DNA from: Elusimicrobiota bacterium
Lineage (GTDB): Bacteria; Elusimicrobiota; Elusimicrobia; Elusimicrobiales; UBA9959
DNA: 33,649 nt
Reading direction: 5' to 3'
Assembly (NCBI GenBank): GCA_026388125.1
Contig: JAPLKJ010000296.1
Span: 1 to 33,649, forward strand
Positions within the stretch are counted from its first letter, which is position 1, and each line of letters begins with the position of its first letter. A program made the translations under genes and the position numbers. The notes below the pieces were generated by a model. The model was not told where the DNA came from. It did not search any database and saw only the letters and a program-made list of their open reading frames with translations. Of this stretch, positions 8,076 through 16,396 are shown piece after piece.

Positions 8076-9848
8076 TTATTTTCCCGGCAGCGCCTGCAGG
8101 GCGCGCAGGCCGGCGGCGGCTTCGGCGTAGTCCGGCTTAAGCTCCAGGGCCTTTTCGTAATGAGCCCTGGCTTTCAGGAAAAGCCCGCGGGCCTCGGCTT
8201 TCTGCCCCCAGGCATAGACCACCGTGCCTTTCTGCCGGCAGGCCAGCGCCAGGTTATAATGCAGTTTTACGGCCCCGGGCTCGGTGAGCAGCGCCGTTTC
8301 AAAGGCCGCAATGGCGCCGTCGTAGCGCCGCTGCCGCGCGAACACGATGCCCAGGTTCACCCGCGCGTCCAGGTCGAGGGGGTCGCGCTTCAGCGCCTCC
8401 TGGAAGGCCAGTTCCGCAGCCGTCAGGTCGCCCTCCCCCAGGTGCGCCAGGCCCAGCGTGTTATAGGGCAGCGGGAACTTGTCCGCTATCGGCGAGAGCC
8501 TGAGCGCCCGCAGCACCAGTTCCCGGGCTTCCCCGAATTTTCTGCGCTCCACCAGCGCCTGGGCGGCGTTGACCAGCGCCCGCACGGAAGCGGGCGAGGT
8601 GGCGGCGGTCTTCACGAAAAGAGTGTTGTCGTCACGCCAGTCACGGTTGCGCGCGAAACTGCGGCCGGCGTAAAGGCAGAGCAGCAGCGCGGCGGCCAGC
8701 GCGGGCAGCCACCCCCGGCCCCTCGGGAAGGCCATGGCCGCCAGCAGGCAGAAACCCGCGGACGGCATATACAGCAGCCGTTCCGCCATGATAGTGCCGA
8801 TGGGGAAGGCTATATTCGAGACGATCGTGAAGGTGAGCAGGAAGAAGCCCGCGGCGAACAGGACCTCCCGGCGGCGCCAGGCCCAGCGCCAGAGCAGGCC
8901 GCCCGCGGCGGCCAGGCCCGCGGCGGCGGAAAGGTTCCGCAAAGACAGCACGCCGAGCAGCGGGATGGCGTTGGGCGAATAATCGGCCGACAGCGTGCCG
9001 GGGTAAACGCAGAGCAGGAGATAGCGCCACAGGATATAAAGAGCGTTCGAGCACCTTTGAAAGAACGGCAGGGCGGCCAGCGGGTTGTCCAGTTCCAGCG
9101 CCGCGCCACCCACGGAAACCGCGCCCGCGCCCGGCACGAAAGCCCCGATAGCCAGCCGGCGGTAAAGCACATACGCCGCCGTCAAAGCGGCCAGCAGCAG
9201 GCAGTAGCGCACAACGCGCCGCCAGCCGCCGGCGGCAGGCTTCAGCCAGGCGAGCGCGGGAACCAGCAGTATGAAGGTGGCGGCGCTTTCCTTGGAAAGC
9301 AGGCCTAGCGCGAAGAAGCCCGCAGCCCAAAGGCGCCGCCCGCGGCCGTAAGCCAGGCAGGCCAGCAGCACGAACAGCGTAGCCAGGAGATCGGCCCGGC
9401 CCACTATGGAATTGAGCGCCTCGGTATGTATGGGGTGCAGCGCGAACAGCAGCCCGGCGAGCAGCGGCACCGGTCCGGCCAGCCCCATGAACTCCGCCAG
9501 GCGTACAATAAGAACGCTGTTGGCCGCGTGGAGCGCAAGGTTAACCGCGCGGAAAGCCGCGGGGTCCGGCCCGCTAAGCTTCCAGTTAAGGGCGAAGCTG
9601 GTAGAGGTAAGGGGCCGCCAGACAGTATCGTCCTTGTCCGGGAACCAGGAGGCGGGCTCCGTCCAGAGCCCCTGTATATCAGCCTGCGTCACTTTCCTGT
9701 TCTCAACTATCACCCGCCGGTCGTCGAAAACAAAAGCGTTGGGCAGGGAGTTGCCGAAAGCGGCGGCCACGGCGGCCGCCAGGATAGCGGCTTCCAGCCA
9801 GCGGTTAGGCTTCCGTACCTGCGCCAGGTCTTGTTTATTGCGCGGCAT
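8076..9848 (-). CDS. membrane protein with C-terminal TPR repeats, TMTC/DUF1736-like
   Basis: N-terminal multi-TM region with FVFDDRRVIVEN and FALHPIHTEALNSIVGRADLLA motifs; C-terminal TPRs. Confidence 0.8.
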   Translation of the reverse strand: MPRNKQDLAQVRKPNRWLEAAILAAAVAAAFGNSLPNAFVFDDRRVIVENRKVTQADIQGLWTEPASWFPDKDDTVWRPLTSTSFALNWKLSGPDPAAFRAVNLALHAANSVLIVRLAEFMGLAGPVPLLAGLLFALHPIHTEALNSIVGRADLLATLFVLLACLAYGRGRRLWAAGFFALGLLSKESAATFILLVPALAWLKPAAGGWRRVVRYCLLLAALTAAYVLYRRLAIGAFVPGAGAVSVGGAALELDNPLAALPFFQRCSNALYILWRYLLLCVYPGTLSADYSPNAIPLLGVLSLRNLSAAAGLAAAGGLLWRWAWRRREVLFAAGFFLLTFTIVSNIAFPIGTIMAERLLYMPSAGFCLLAAMAFPRGRGWLPALAAALLLCLYAGRSFARNRDWRDDNTLFVKTAATSPASVRALVNAAQALVERRKFGEARELVLRALRLSPIADKFPLPYNTLGLAHLGEGDLTAAELAFQEALKRDPLDLDARVNLGIVFARQRRYDGAIAAFETALLTEPGAVKLHYNLALACRQKGTVVYAWGQKAEARGLFLKARAHYEKALELKPDYAEAAAGLRALQALPGK

Positions 9849-9853
9849 TACAG

Positions 9854-9970
9854 TTATCCCGCTTTCCCGTTAAACTGAAGCAAAGGGACCAGGCCGAGCG
9901 TCAGGTAATAGAGGCGCCGGCCCAGGCGGAATACCTGCATTTCCCAGGTAAATTTTCTGACTGGGGACAT
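9854..9970 (-). CDS. possible small protein (38 aa: MSPVRKFTWEMQVFRLGRRLYYLTLGLVPLLQFNGKAG)
   Basis: Short ORF ending 5 nt before the start of the downstream TPR membrane protein; no clear ribosome-binding site. Confidence 0.3.
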   Translation of the reverse strand: MSPVRKFTWEMQVFRLGRRLYYLTLGLVPLLQFNGKAG

Positions 9971-9997
9971 TGAGCTAATAATACAAAATCGGCGTTT

Positions 9998-10732
9998 TCA
10001 GCGCTTCTTAATATCCACGCTGCCGGCGCCGGTCTTTACGTCCAGTTTGAAAGCGGCGGCGCTGTCGCTGGCCAGCTCGCTGTTGAAGCTGCCGGCCCCG
10101 CTGCTGTGGCTGATCTTAAGCTTGCTGTCGGCCGGGAAAGCCAGTTTTATGGTGCCCGCGCCCGATTTTATCGAAGCCGAGCCGGCCTTGGGCGCCCTGG
10201 TCCAGGCCAGGTCCACCGTGCCGGCCCCGCTCTTGCACTGGAAAGCTTCGGAGTAGATCTCGCCGGAGATCCGCCCTGCGCCGCTGGTAAGGTCCAGCGC
10301 CCCGGCCAGCCCCGCGAACTTTACGCCGCCCGCCCCGGAGACGACCTCCGCCCCGGCGGTGAAAGCCCCGGCCTCTACGCTGCCGGCGCCGGTCTTTATA
10401 TTAAGTTTCAAGCCGGCGGGAGCCGTCACGGAAAAGCCGGTTTTGCAGCCGTCCATGCCCAGCTTGAACCATTTAGCTTTCTTCGTTTTTGCGGCTAGGA
10501 AAACCACCCCGCCGCGGACCTCGGCCGTTATTTCGCATTTATCCGCTTTATATTCGCCTGTCTGCTGGGCTTTTACGGCGGCGCCGGCCGCCGGAATAAA
10601 TTTAATATCACCCGACTCGGTCTGAACCTGCACCGCGGTTATTCCCGCCGCGGGGAATTCCCAGTTCCCGGCCGTTTCGGCCGCCATGCAGTTCCCGCCC
10701 AGCAACATCAGCGCGCACACGATAGTTTTCAT
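9998..10732 (-). CDS. secreted DUF4097-like protein with repeated SGAG/TGAGS beta-repeat motifs
   Basis: Signal peptide; recurrent KTGAGSV/KSGAGT motifs. Confidence 0.65.
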   Translation of the reverse strand: MKTIVCALMLLGGNCMAAETAGNWEFPAAGITAVQVQTESGDIKFIPAAGAAVKAQQTGEYKADKCEITAEVRGGVVFLAAKTKKAKWFKLGMDGCKTGFSVTAPAGLKLNIKTGAGSVEAGAFTAGAEVVSGAGGVKFAGLAGALDLTSGAGRISGEIYSEAFQCKSGAGTVDLAWTRAPKAGSASIKSGAGTIKLAFPADSKLKISHSSGAGSFNSELASDSAAAFKLDVKTGAGSVDIKKR

Positions 10733-10765
10733 ATAACTGTATCTCCTTTTACTAACTCAAGGGGA

Positions 10766-10839
10766 GGGGACGTATTTGACTATTTGCGGACGAAACTTTG
10801 GCTTTGTTAATAGATAGTCAAATAGTCAAATACGTCCCC
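10766..10839. repeat. REP-like inverted repeat: GGGGACGTATTTGACTATTTG ... CAAATAGTCAAATACGTCCCC (21-bp perfect arms)
   Basis: Perfect arms 10766-10786 and 10819-10839. Confidence 0.85.
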
Positions 10840-10844
10840 ACCTC

Positions 10845-12065
10845 CTAAATTGTTTTCCGCAGTTCATCCAGGATGAAATTCGCGGCGCAGGCCCGTACGT
10901 AGGCGCGAGTCTTGGAAAATTGCCGCCGGAACACTTTTACGCCTTTTTTTCCAGCCAGCGCGAAATAGACCAGGCCGACAGGCTTGGCGGCCGTGCCGCC
11001 GTCGGGCCCGGCGATACCGGTAACCGCCAGGGCGTAATCGCTTTTAAAAAGTTTCCGCGCGCCCAGCGCCATTTCCCGCGCGCTCTGCATGGACACTGCG
11101 CCGTATTTTTTCAGCGTGGCGGAGCGCACCCCCAGCAGTTTTATTTTGGCGGCGTTGGAATAGGCAACAGCGCCGCCCTGCAGATAGGCCGAGCTGCCCG
11201 GCACGGAAGTAAGCAGCTCCGATACCAGCCCGCCGGTGCATGACTCGGCCGTGGCTACGGTCTTTCCCGCGGCGGCGAGTTCTTTCCCCACGGCTGAAGC
11301 CAGCGTTTCGTCGTCAAAGCCGTAGATCTTCTCCGCCAGTATTTTCACGGCGGCCGCTTTTATTTTCTCCGTCAAACCCGAGCCCGCCGGCGCGGAGGCC
11401 GTGAATTCCACCGTGTACGGCCCGGCCAGAATGGTGTACGCAGCGGTCGGAAATCTTTTCATCACCGGGCGCAGCAGCGCCTCGGCCTGCGGCTCCCAGA
11501 GGCCGGCTATCTTGAATTTCACCGAAGCTACTGCCGGCGCGCCGGGGAATGCCGCCCGTATTTCCGCGTTCAGGGACTGCCCGAACATGGGCTCCCATTC
11601 CAGCCGCGGCCCCGGCAGCAGCACCATCAGCTTGCGCCCTTTGCGCAGGAGCTCGCCGAAAGCGGTGCCGTTGTCGTTCCTGATATACTTCGCCCCGGCC
11701 ACCAGCCGGCACTGGTCCTTGAGATTGGGCAGCCGCACACGCGCCCCGTATCTCGCGCGCAGCATGCTTTCGCATTCCTTCGAGTGGTAAATGGAGCGCC
11801 TGAACACCCGCGCCGCGGCGGCCCGGGTAAGGTCGTCGAAAGTGGGGCCCAGCCCGCCGCAGACCAGCACCAGGTCGGCGCGCCCGAGCGCGCCCCGCAT
11901 GCAGGAGGCTATGTCCCCGAGCCCGTCCCCGCAGGATTGTTCGCGCGTTATCGCGAAGCCCAGCGGCGCCAGGCGTTCATGAAAAAGTGGCACGTACAGG
12001 TTCAGCTTGCCGCCGAGCAGTTCCGAGCCGGTGCAGATAATTTCAGCCTTAAGGCGCGCGTTCAT
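10845..12065 (-). CDS. cinA: CinA family protein (MoCF-like domain plus nicotinamide-nucleotide amidase domain)
   Basis: EIICTGSELLGG, CGGLGPTFDDLT, TVATAESCTGGLVSELLTSVPGSS, VTGIAGPDGGTAAKPVGLV. Confidence 0.93.
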   Translation of the reverse strand: MNARLKAEIICTGSELLGGKLNLYVPLFHERLAPLGFAITREQSCGDGLGDIASCMRGALGRADLVLVCGGLGPTFDDLTRAAAARVFRRSIYHSKECESMLRARYGARVRLPNLKDQCRLVAGAKYIRNDNGTAFGELLRKGRKLMVLLPGPRLEWEPMFGQSLNAEIRAAFPGAPAVASVKFKIAGLWEPQAEALLRPVMKRFPTAAYTILAGPYTVEFTASAPAGSGLTEKIKAAAVKILAEKIYGFDDETLASAVGKELAAAGKTVATAESCTGGLVSELLTSVPGSSAYLQGGAVAYSNAAKIKLLGVRSATLKKYGAVSMQSAREMALGARKLFKSDYALAVTGIAGPDGGTAAKPVGLVYFALAGKKGVKVFRRQFSKTRAYVRACAANFILDELRKTI

Positions 12066-12096
12066 AGAAGAAAGATTACCAAATAATCGGGCGTAA

Positions 12097-12174
12097 GGGG
12101 ACGCTTGACGATATGATTATTTATCCATACCCAAAACGGATCGTTAATGATAAGTCATTTCGTCAAGCGTCCCC
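12097..12174. repeat. REP-like inverted repeat: GGGGACGCTTGACGA ... TCGTCAAGCGTCCCC (15-bp perfect core arms)
   Basis: Arms 12097-12111 and 12160-12174. Confidence 0.8.
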
Positions 12175-12245
12175 CCTCCCTTGCTTCTGCTCGGAGGGAG
12201 CAGTATACTCTATGGAAATACGCTGCAAACGGGGAATTTCAACTT

Positions 12246-13346
12246 ATGACTGAAAAGATCTCGCTGATAGCTGGCCTGCTGCTGATGGCCGCCGGTTATT
12301 TCAGGCTGCATGGTCCGCATTACTCCGAAAACGCGCTGGGAGTTGCGCTGACCCTGATGGGCGCCGGCCTGCTGCTGGTGCTGTTCCCGGCCTACCGGTT
12401 CGCCCTGGCGGCCTCGAAACTGAAGGAGCTGCTGCGCGGGGAGAGTAAGATCGAGAACGAGCTGACCGAGATACGGCTGCGCTTCATCTGCATAGCAGCG
12501 GGCGTTGCCGGCGCGGTGGGGCTGGAGTTCTCCCCCGGCGGGTTTAACTACTGGACGCTGGGTTTTTCGGGATTCATCCTGGCCGCGGGGCTGGTCTACG
12601 TGGCAGGCTACGCCCGCCTGAAAGGAGCGGCCGGCCTTTCCAACACGCTGCGCCTGCTGCTCAGCGCGGCGGCTCTATTCGGGGGCATGGTCAGCGTTAT
12701 CACGCTGATCCAGCAGCTTTCCGGCGCCTCCGATATGCCGACCCGGTGGAACATCTATTCTTTCCTCGGCCTGGCAGGCCTGGCCGCAAGCGTCTACGCC
12801 GGATATTACGGCATGGCGTACCAGACCAACACGGACATCCTCGAGACGCTGCGGCCATTCGGCTTCACTCCCGCCGACAGCGGCCTGCTGGGCAAGGACG
12901 GCAGATACGACGCCCGCGGCGTGTGGGAAGGCGTGGAAACGCTGGTGAACGTGAACCAGACCGAAGCGCAGGAGAACTGCCCCGCCGGTTTCTATCTGGA
13001 GATAAGCTGCGCGGCCGCCGGCTGGGACGGGCGCCGGCTGCTGGTGCACCCGGCCGGATATTTCAACCGGCCTTTTGGCGCGCCGCTCACCCTGCCGCGG
13101 GCCGAGGCGCCCGCGGGCTGGGAGAAATACGGTGTTTACTGCGACCCCCCCGAAGCCGCCCCGTCCCTGCTGGCGGTAATAGGCGGCCCAGGCGGGCCGA
13201 TGCTCGGTGCCGGCACGGATTTTTCCTACCTGCTGCTGGATAAAGGCCGCCTGGTCCTGGGCGTTTCCTGCGCCGGGCACCCCGAGCCCGGCCGCCTGAA
13301 GCGGACAATGACGCTGGCCGCCGACTGCGCCAGACACCTGGCCTGA
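12246..13346 (+). CDS. hypothetical membrane protein (start reassigned to MTEKISLIAGLL; the predicted upstream extension overlaps the inverted repeat)
   Basis: ORF 12147-13346, several TM helices at the N-terminus. Confidence 0.65.
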   Translation: MTEKISLIAGLLLMAAGYFRLHGPHYSENALGVALTLMGAGLLLVLFPAYRFALAASKLKELLRGESKIENELTEIRLRFICIAAGVAGAVGLEFSPGGFNYWTLGFSGFILAAGLVYVAGYARLKGAAGLSNTLRLLLSAAALFGGMVSVITLIQQLSGASDMPTRWNIYSFLGLAGLAASVYAGYYGMAYQTNTDILETLRPFGFTPADSGLLGKDGRYDARGVWEGVETLVNVNQTEAQENCPAGFYLEISCAAAGWDGRRLLVHPAGYFNRPFGAPLTLPRAEAPAGWEKYGVYCDPPEAAPSLLAVIGGPGGPMLGAGTDFSYLLLDKGRLVLGVSCAGHPEPGRLKRTMTLAADCARHLA

Positions 13347-13351
13347 GGGCC

Positions 13352-13368
13352 GGGGACGCTTCGTCCCC
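13352..13368. repeat. short hairpin GGGGACG-CTT-CGTCCCC, same motif as the two REP-like repeats
   Basis: 7-bp perfect arms. Confidence 0.6.
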
Positions 13369-13372
13369 TCTA

Positions 13373-14896
13373 CTATTCTAAACGCAATTCGCCGGTGACC
13401 CCGATCCCTTTTAGAAAAGTAAGGTCGTGGGAGATCACGAGCAGCGCGCCCTCGAAGCGGGCCAGGGCGGCCTCCAGGAATTCGAGGTTCACGATATCGA
13501 GATTATTGGTGGGCTCGTCCAGTATCAGCAGCTGCGGCGGCGGGTCGGAGATAAGTATCTTGGCCAGCGACGCCCGCAGCCTTTCTCCCCCGCTTAAAGT
13601 GTCCACGCGCTGAAGGGCCTTGTCGCCCTGGAACAGGAACTGGGCCAGGAGGTTACGCACCTCCACCTCGGTCTTCCTGGAACCGCTCCTTACATTGTCC
13701 AGCACGCTGCGCCCGGCGTCGAGCAAGGTGGAGTTCTGGTCCACGAAGCCGTAAGCCACGCCGCCCAGCTTCAGCTCGCCGGAGATGTCGCCGTCCAGCT
13801 CCCTGAACCCGGTGAGCAGGTTGAGCAAGGTGGTCTTGCCCGAACCATTGCGCCCCGCTATGGCTATGCGCGCGGGCCCGTGCATCTCGAACGTCACGCT
13901 CTGCGCCCAAAGGTCGCGTTCCATGCCCGCGTACCTGAAGTTCAGGTCGCGCGCGGCGAACACCAGCTTGGAGGCGGGCAGGGCGGTCTCCGGAAACTCC
14001 GCGTAGATGACGGGGTCTGTCTTCTGCCGCTCGAAGGCGCTGCGGGCGGAATCCACTTTCGCCTGAATGTCCTCGTCGGCGGCCGACCGTATTTTGCCCA
14101 TGGTTTTCTGCGCGCGCATTTTTTTGCCGCCGAGCAGGATCTTCGGCGCCCCTCCCTTGGCGGCCGCCTTCTGCCCGCGGCGCATCCGCTTTTCCTGGGC
14201 GCGCAGCTTGTCGGCCCTTTCGCCGGCCGCTTTGTCGCGCTCCCGTGCGGCCTGGTCCAGGTCGCCGGCCAGCCGGGCCCGCTCCCGGGCGCGCTCGCCT
14301 TCATAAAAGGTCCAGTTCCCGCCGAAAACGGCCAGCCCCTGGTTGGACAGCTCCAGGATGGCGTCCGCTTCGTCCAGCAGTTCCCTGTCGTGCGAAATTA
14401 TAAGCAGCCCGCGGCGCGTAAGGCGGACGAAAGCCAGCACGCTTTCCCGCGCCTGCCTGTCGAGATTGTTAGTAGGCTCGTCCAGCACTATGAAGTCGGC
14501 CCCCGACGCCAGCTGTTTAAGGAACCGCACCCTGGTCCACTCGCCGCCGCTCAGGGAGGCGCAGGAGGCCGACGGGTTTATGTCTTTCTGCAGGGCCGCC
14601 ACCGTGCCGGCGTCGGCCGGGGCGATGCCTGCCCACAGCCCGGAAAGATACTCTTCCACCGTTATATCTGGCGGGGGCTCTATCTGGTCGAAATAGGCCA
14701 CCTGGGAATCTTTTTTTATCCGGCCGGCTGCGGGAGAAAGCCTGCCCTGCGCCAGCCGCGCGAGCGTGGATTTGCCGATGCCGTTAGGGCCGATGAGGCC
14801 GTATTTCCTGCCCGACTCCAGCGAAAGGCTCAGGCCTTTGAATACCGCGCTGCCGTTCGGCCATTCGAAATCCACGGAGTTGAAGATTATCGACAT
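13373..14896 (-). CDS. ABC-F family ATP-binding protein (two nucleotide-binding domains)
   Basis: GPNGIGKST, LSGGEWTRV, LDEPTNNLD; second GRNGSGKTT, LSGGERLRAS, LDEPTNNLD. Confidence 0.93.
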   Translation of the reverse strand: MSIIFNSVDFEWPNGSAVFKGLSLSLESGRKYGLIGPNGIGKSTLARLAQGRLSPAAGRIKKDSQVAYFDQIEPPPDITVEEYLSGLWAGIAPADAGTVAALQKDINPSASCASLSGGEWTRVRFLKQLASGADFIVLDEPTNNLDRQARESVLAFVRLTRRGLLIISHDRELLDEADAILELSNQGLAVFGGNWTFYEGERARERARLAGDLDQAARERDKAAGERADKLRAQEKRMRRGQKAAAKGGAPKILLGGKKMRAQKTMGKIRSAADEDIQAKVDSARSAFERQKTDPVIYAEFPETALPASKLVFAARDLNFRYAGMERDLWAQSVTFEMHGPARIAIAGRNGSGKTTLLNLLTGFRELDGDISGELKLGGVAYGFVDQNSTLLDAGRSVLDNVRSGSRKTEVEVRNLLAQFLFQGDKALQRVDTLSGGERLRASLAKILISDPPPQLLILDEPTNNLDIVNLEFLEAALARFEGALLVISHDLTFLKGIGVTGELRLE

Positions 14897-15058
14897 ATGG
14901 GGTATCCAGGTAGCCTATACAATTTTTGCCGATTATTCAATAATTCGAAAGCAGCGCCAGAACCGCCTGCACCCGGTCCGTTTCCCCGGATGGCACCATA
15001 CATTGCACCGCCCCGCTTTAGCGCTTCACGAAATATTGTAGAATTGTCAATGAGAAAT

Positions 15059-15096
15059 GCCGACGTAGCTCAGCGGTAGAGCAACCGCCTTGTAAG
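15059..15096 (+). pseudogene. truncated tRNA-Thr 5' half (GCCGACGTAGCTCAGCGGTAGAGCAACCGCCTTGTAAG), diverges after the anticodon loop
   Basis: 37 of 38 nt identical to the 5' half of the intact tRNA at 16284. Confidence 0.9.
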
Positions 15097-15310
15097 CCCG
15101 CAGAAGTATTCAGTTGGAGTGAGCCCGGCTTAGTTCCCCGTCGTAAACCCAAAACCTAATTTCGTCAGAGTAAGCCTGATTACGTTGGAATCAGTTGGTC
15201 GGATTGCACCAGGAATTGCACCACTTCAGGGCTTAATGCCACAAAGCCAAAAGGATATAATAGAACTTAGTTTGGGGAACCACTAAGAGACAGGGTTTGA
15301 GGTATTACTG

Positions 15311-16162
15311 ATGATAAAGAAATTGATTGGGGTAATCGTGCTGCTCACTGTAGCATTAAAGGTTCACGCGATAGCCAATAATCAGTTAGATATTTGGGGC
15401 AATTATAGTCTATGGAGTAATTATAGCCTGACAAATAAGAACGTCAAATATTTATCTGCTATTGAAACCAGGAAACACAGATCCAAAACCTATGAAACAA
15501 CCTATATTTATGATAAAGCGGGGCATTTGATTCATGAGAGCAATTCTATAATTAACGGGGAGCAGAATATTAAGACGGAGACCGTGTATGAGTATGCTGA
15601 CAATAAGCTGATTAAAATTACAGAGAAATCCCCTTACGGCCAAAACTCACGCATATCAATAATCAAATATAGTGATAAGACGAAGCAGATTTTGCAATCT
15701 AATGTCGACCCAAAAACCGGGGGAATTAAAGACGAAGATATTACGTATACATACAATGACAATGGTTTATTGATTGAACGTGACGCTCCATTTGAGCCTT
15801 CAGATGAAAAATTTACATATGATAAAAACGGACTACTTATATATTCTGAATACCTCGGGGATGACTCTAAAACCACAATTAAGATTACCAGAACAATCGA
15901 CGAAAAAAACAAGATAAAGGAGGAAAAAAGAGTCAAGAATACTCGCCATCTGGAAGAAAAAGAGGTAACTCGCGTCACAGTGGTGGATTATATTTATAAG
16001 GGCGACAACTGTGTGCAAGAAGAGAAGAACGAAGTCACTGGTTCAAAAAAGTCACTCAAAGAACTAATTAAGTATGAGTATGACAAAAATAATGAAATAA
16101 AAAGCGAAGATCACTTTGATGCTAAAGGGCAAAATATAAAAAAGATTGTTTACACCTATTAA
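15311..16162 (+). CDS. secreted YD/RHS-repeat-like hypothetical protein (AT-rich cargo)
   Basis: Signal peptide; repeated YxYDxxGxLI/TYDKNGLLIY units; composition clearly AT-richer than the surroundings. Confidence 0.75.
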   Translation: MIKKLIGVIVLLTVALKVHAIANNQLDIWGNYSLWSNYSLTNKNVKYLSAIETRKHRSKTYETTYIYDKAGHLIHESNSIINGEQNIKTETVYEYADNKLIKITEKSPYGQNSRISIIKYSDKTKQILQSNVDPKTGGIKDEDITYTYNDNGLLIERDAPFEPSDEKFTYDKNGLLIYSEYLGDDSKTTIKITRTIDEKNKIKEEKRVKNTRHLEEKEVTRVTVVDYIYKGDNCVQEEKNEVTGSKKSLKELIKYEYDKNNEIKSEDHFDAKGQNIKKIVYTY

Positions 16163-16283
16163 ACAACAAAAAAATATATTTGCGGTGATTAAGTTGCTTT
16201 CCGGTTCTTCTCGAATTGCACCACTGACCGCACCACGCCACTTTAGCACAGCGCGAAATATTGTAGAATTGTCAATGAAGAAC

Positions 16284-16355
16284 GCCGACGTAGCTCAGCG
16301 GTAGAGCACCCGCCTTGTAAGCGGTAGGGCGAGAGTTCAATTCTCTCCGTCGGCT
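16284..16355 (+). tRNA. tRNA-Thr (anticodon UGU)
   Basis: Cloverleaf by eye: GCCGACG/CGTCGGC acceptor, GCTC/GAGC D-stem, CTTGTAA loop, GAGAG-TTCAATT-CTCTC T-arm; C27-U43 mismatch. Confidence 0.93.
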
Positions 16356-16396
16356 GTTTTTTTTTGCCCGGTATACCTTCAACAAGGATAAAACGA

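Larger units (their letters stand above)
15005..16321. mobile_element. tRNA-Thr-associated integrated element or remnant, flanked by ~92-bp direct repeats (15005-15096 and 16230-16321); no integrase recognised
   Basis: Collinear direct repeat, offset 1225 bp, spanning upstream DNA plus the tRNA 5' half; AT-rich cargo. Confidence 0.75.

Noticed and set aside
15097-15300. Integrase gene fragment inside the tRNA-Thr island
   Set aside because: Read both strands for a tyrosine-recombinase C-terminus; nothing convincing found.
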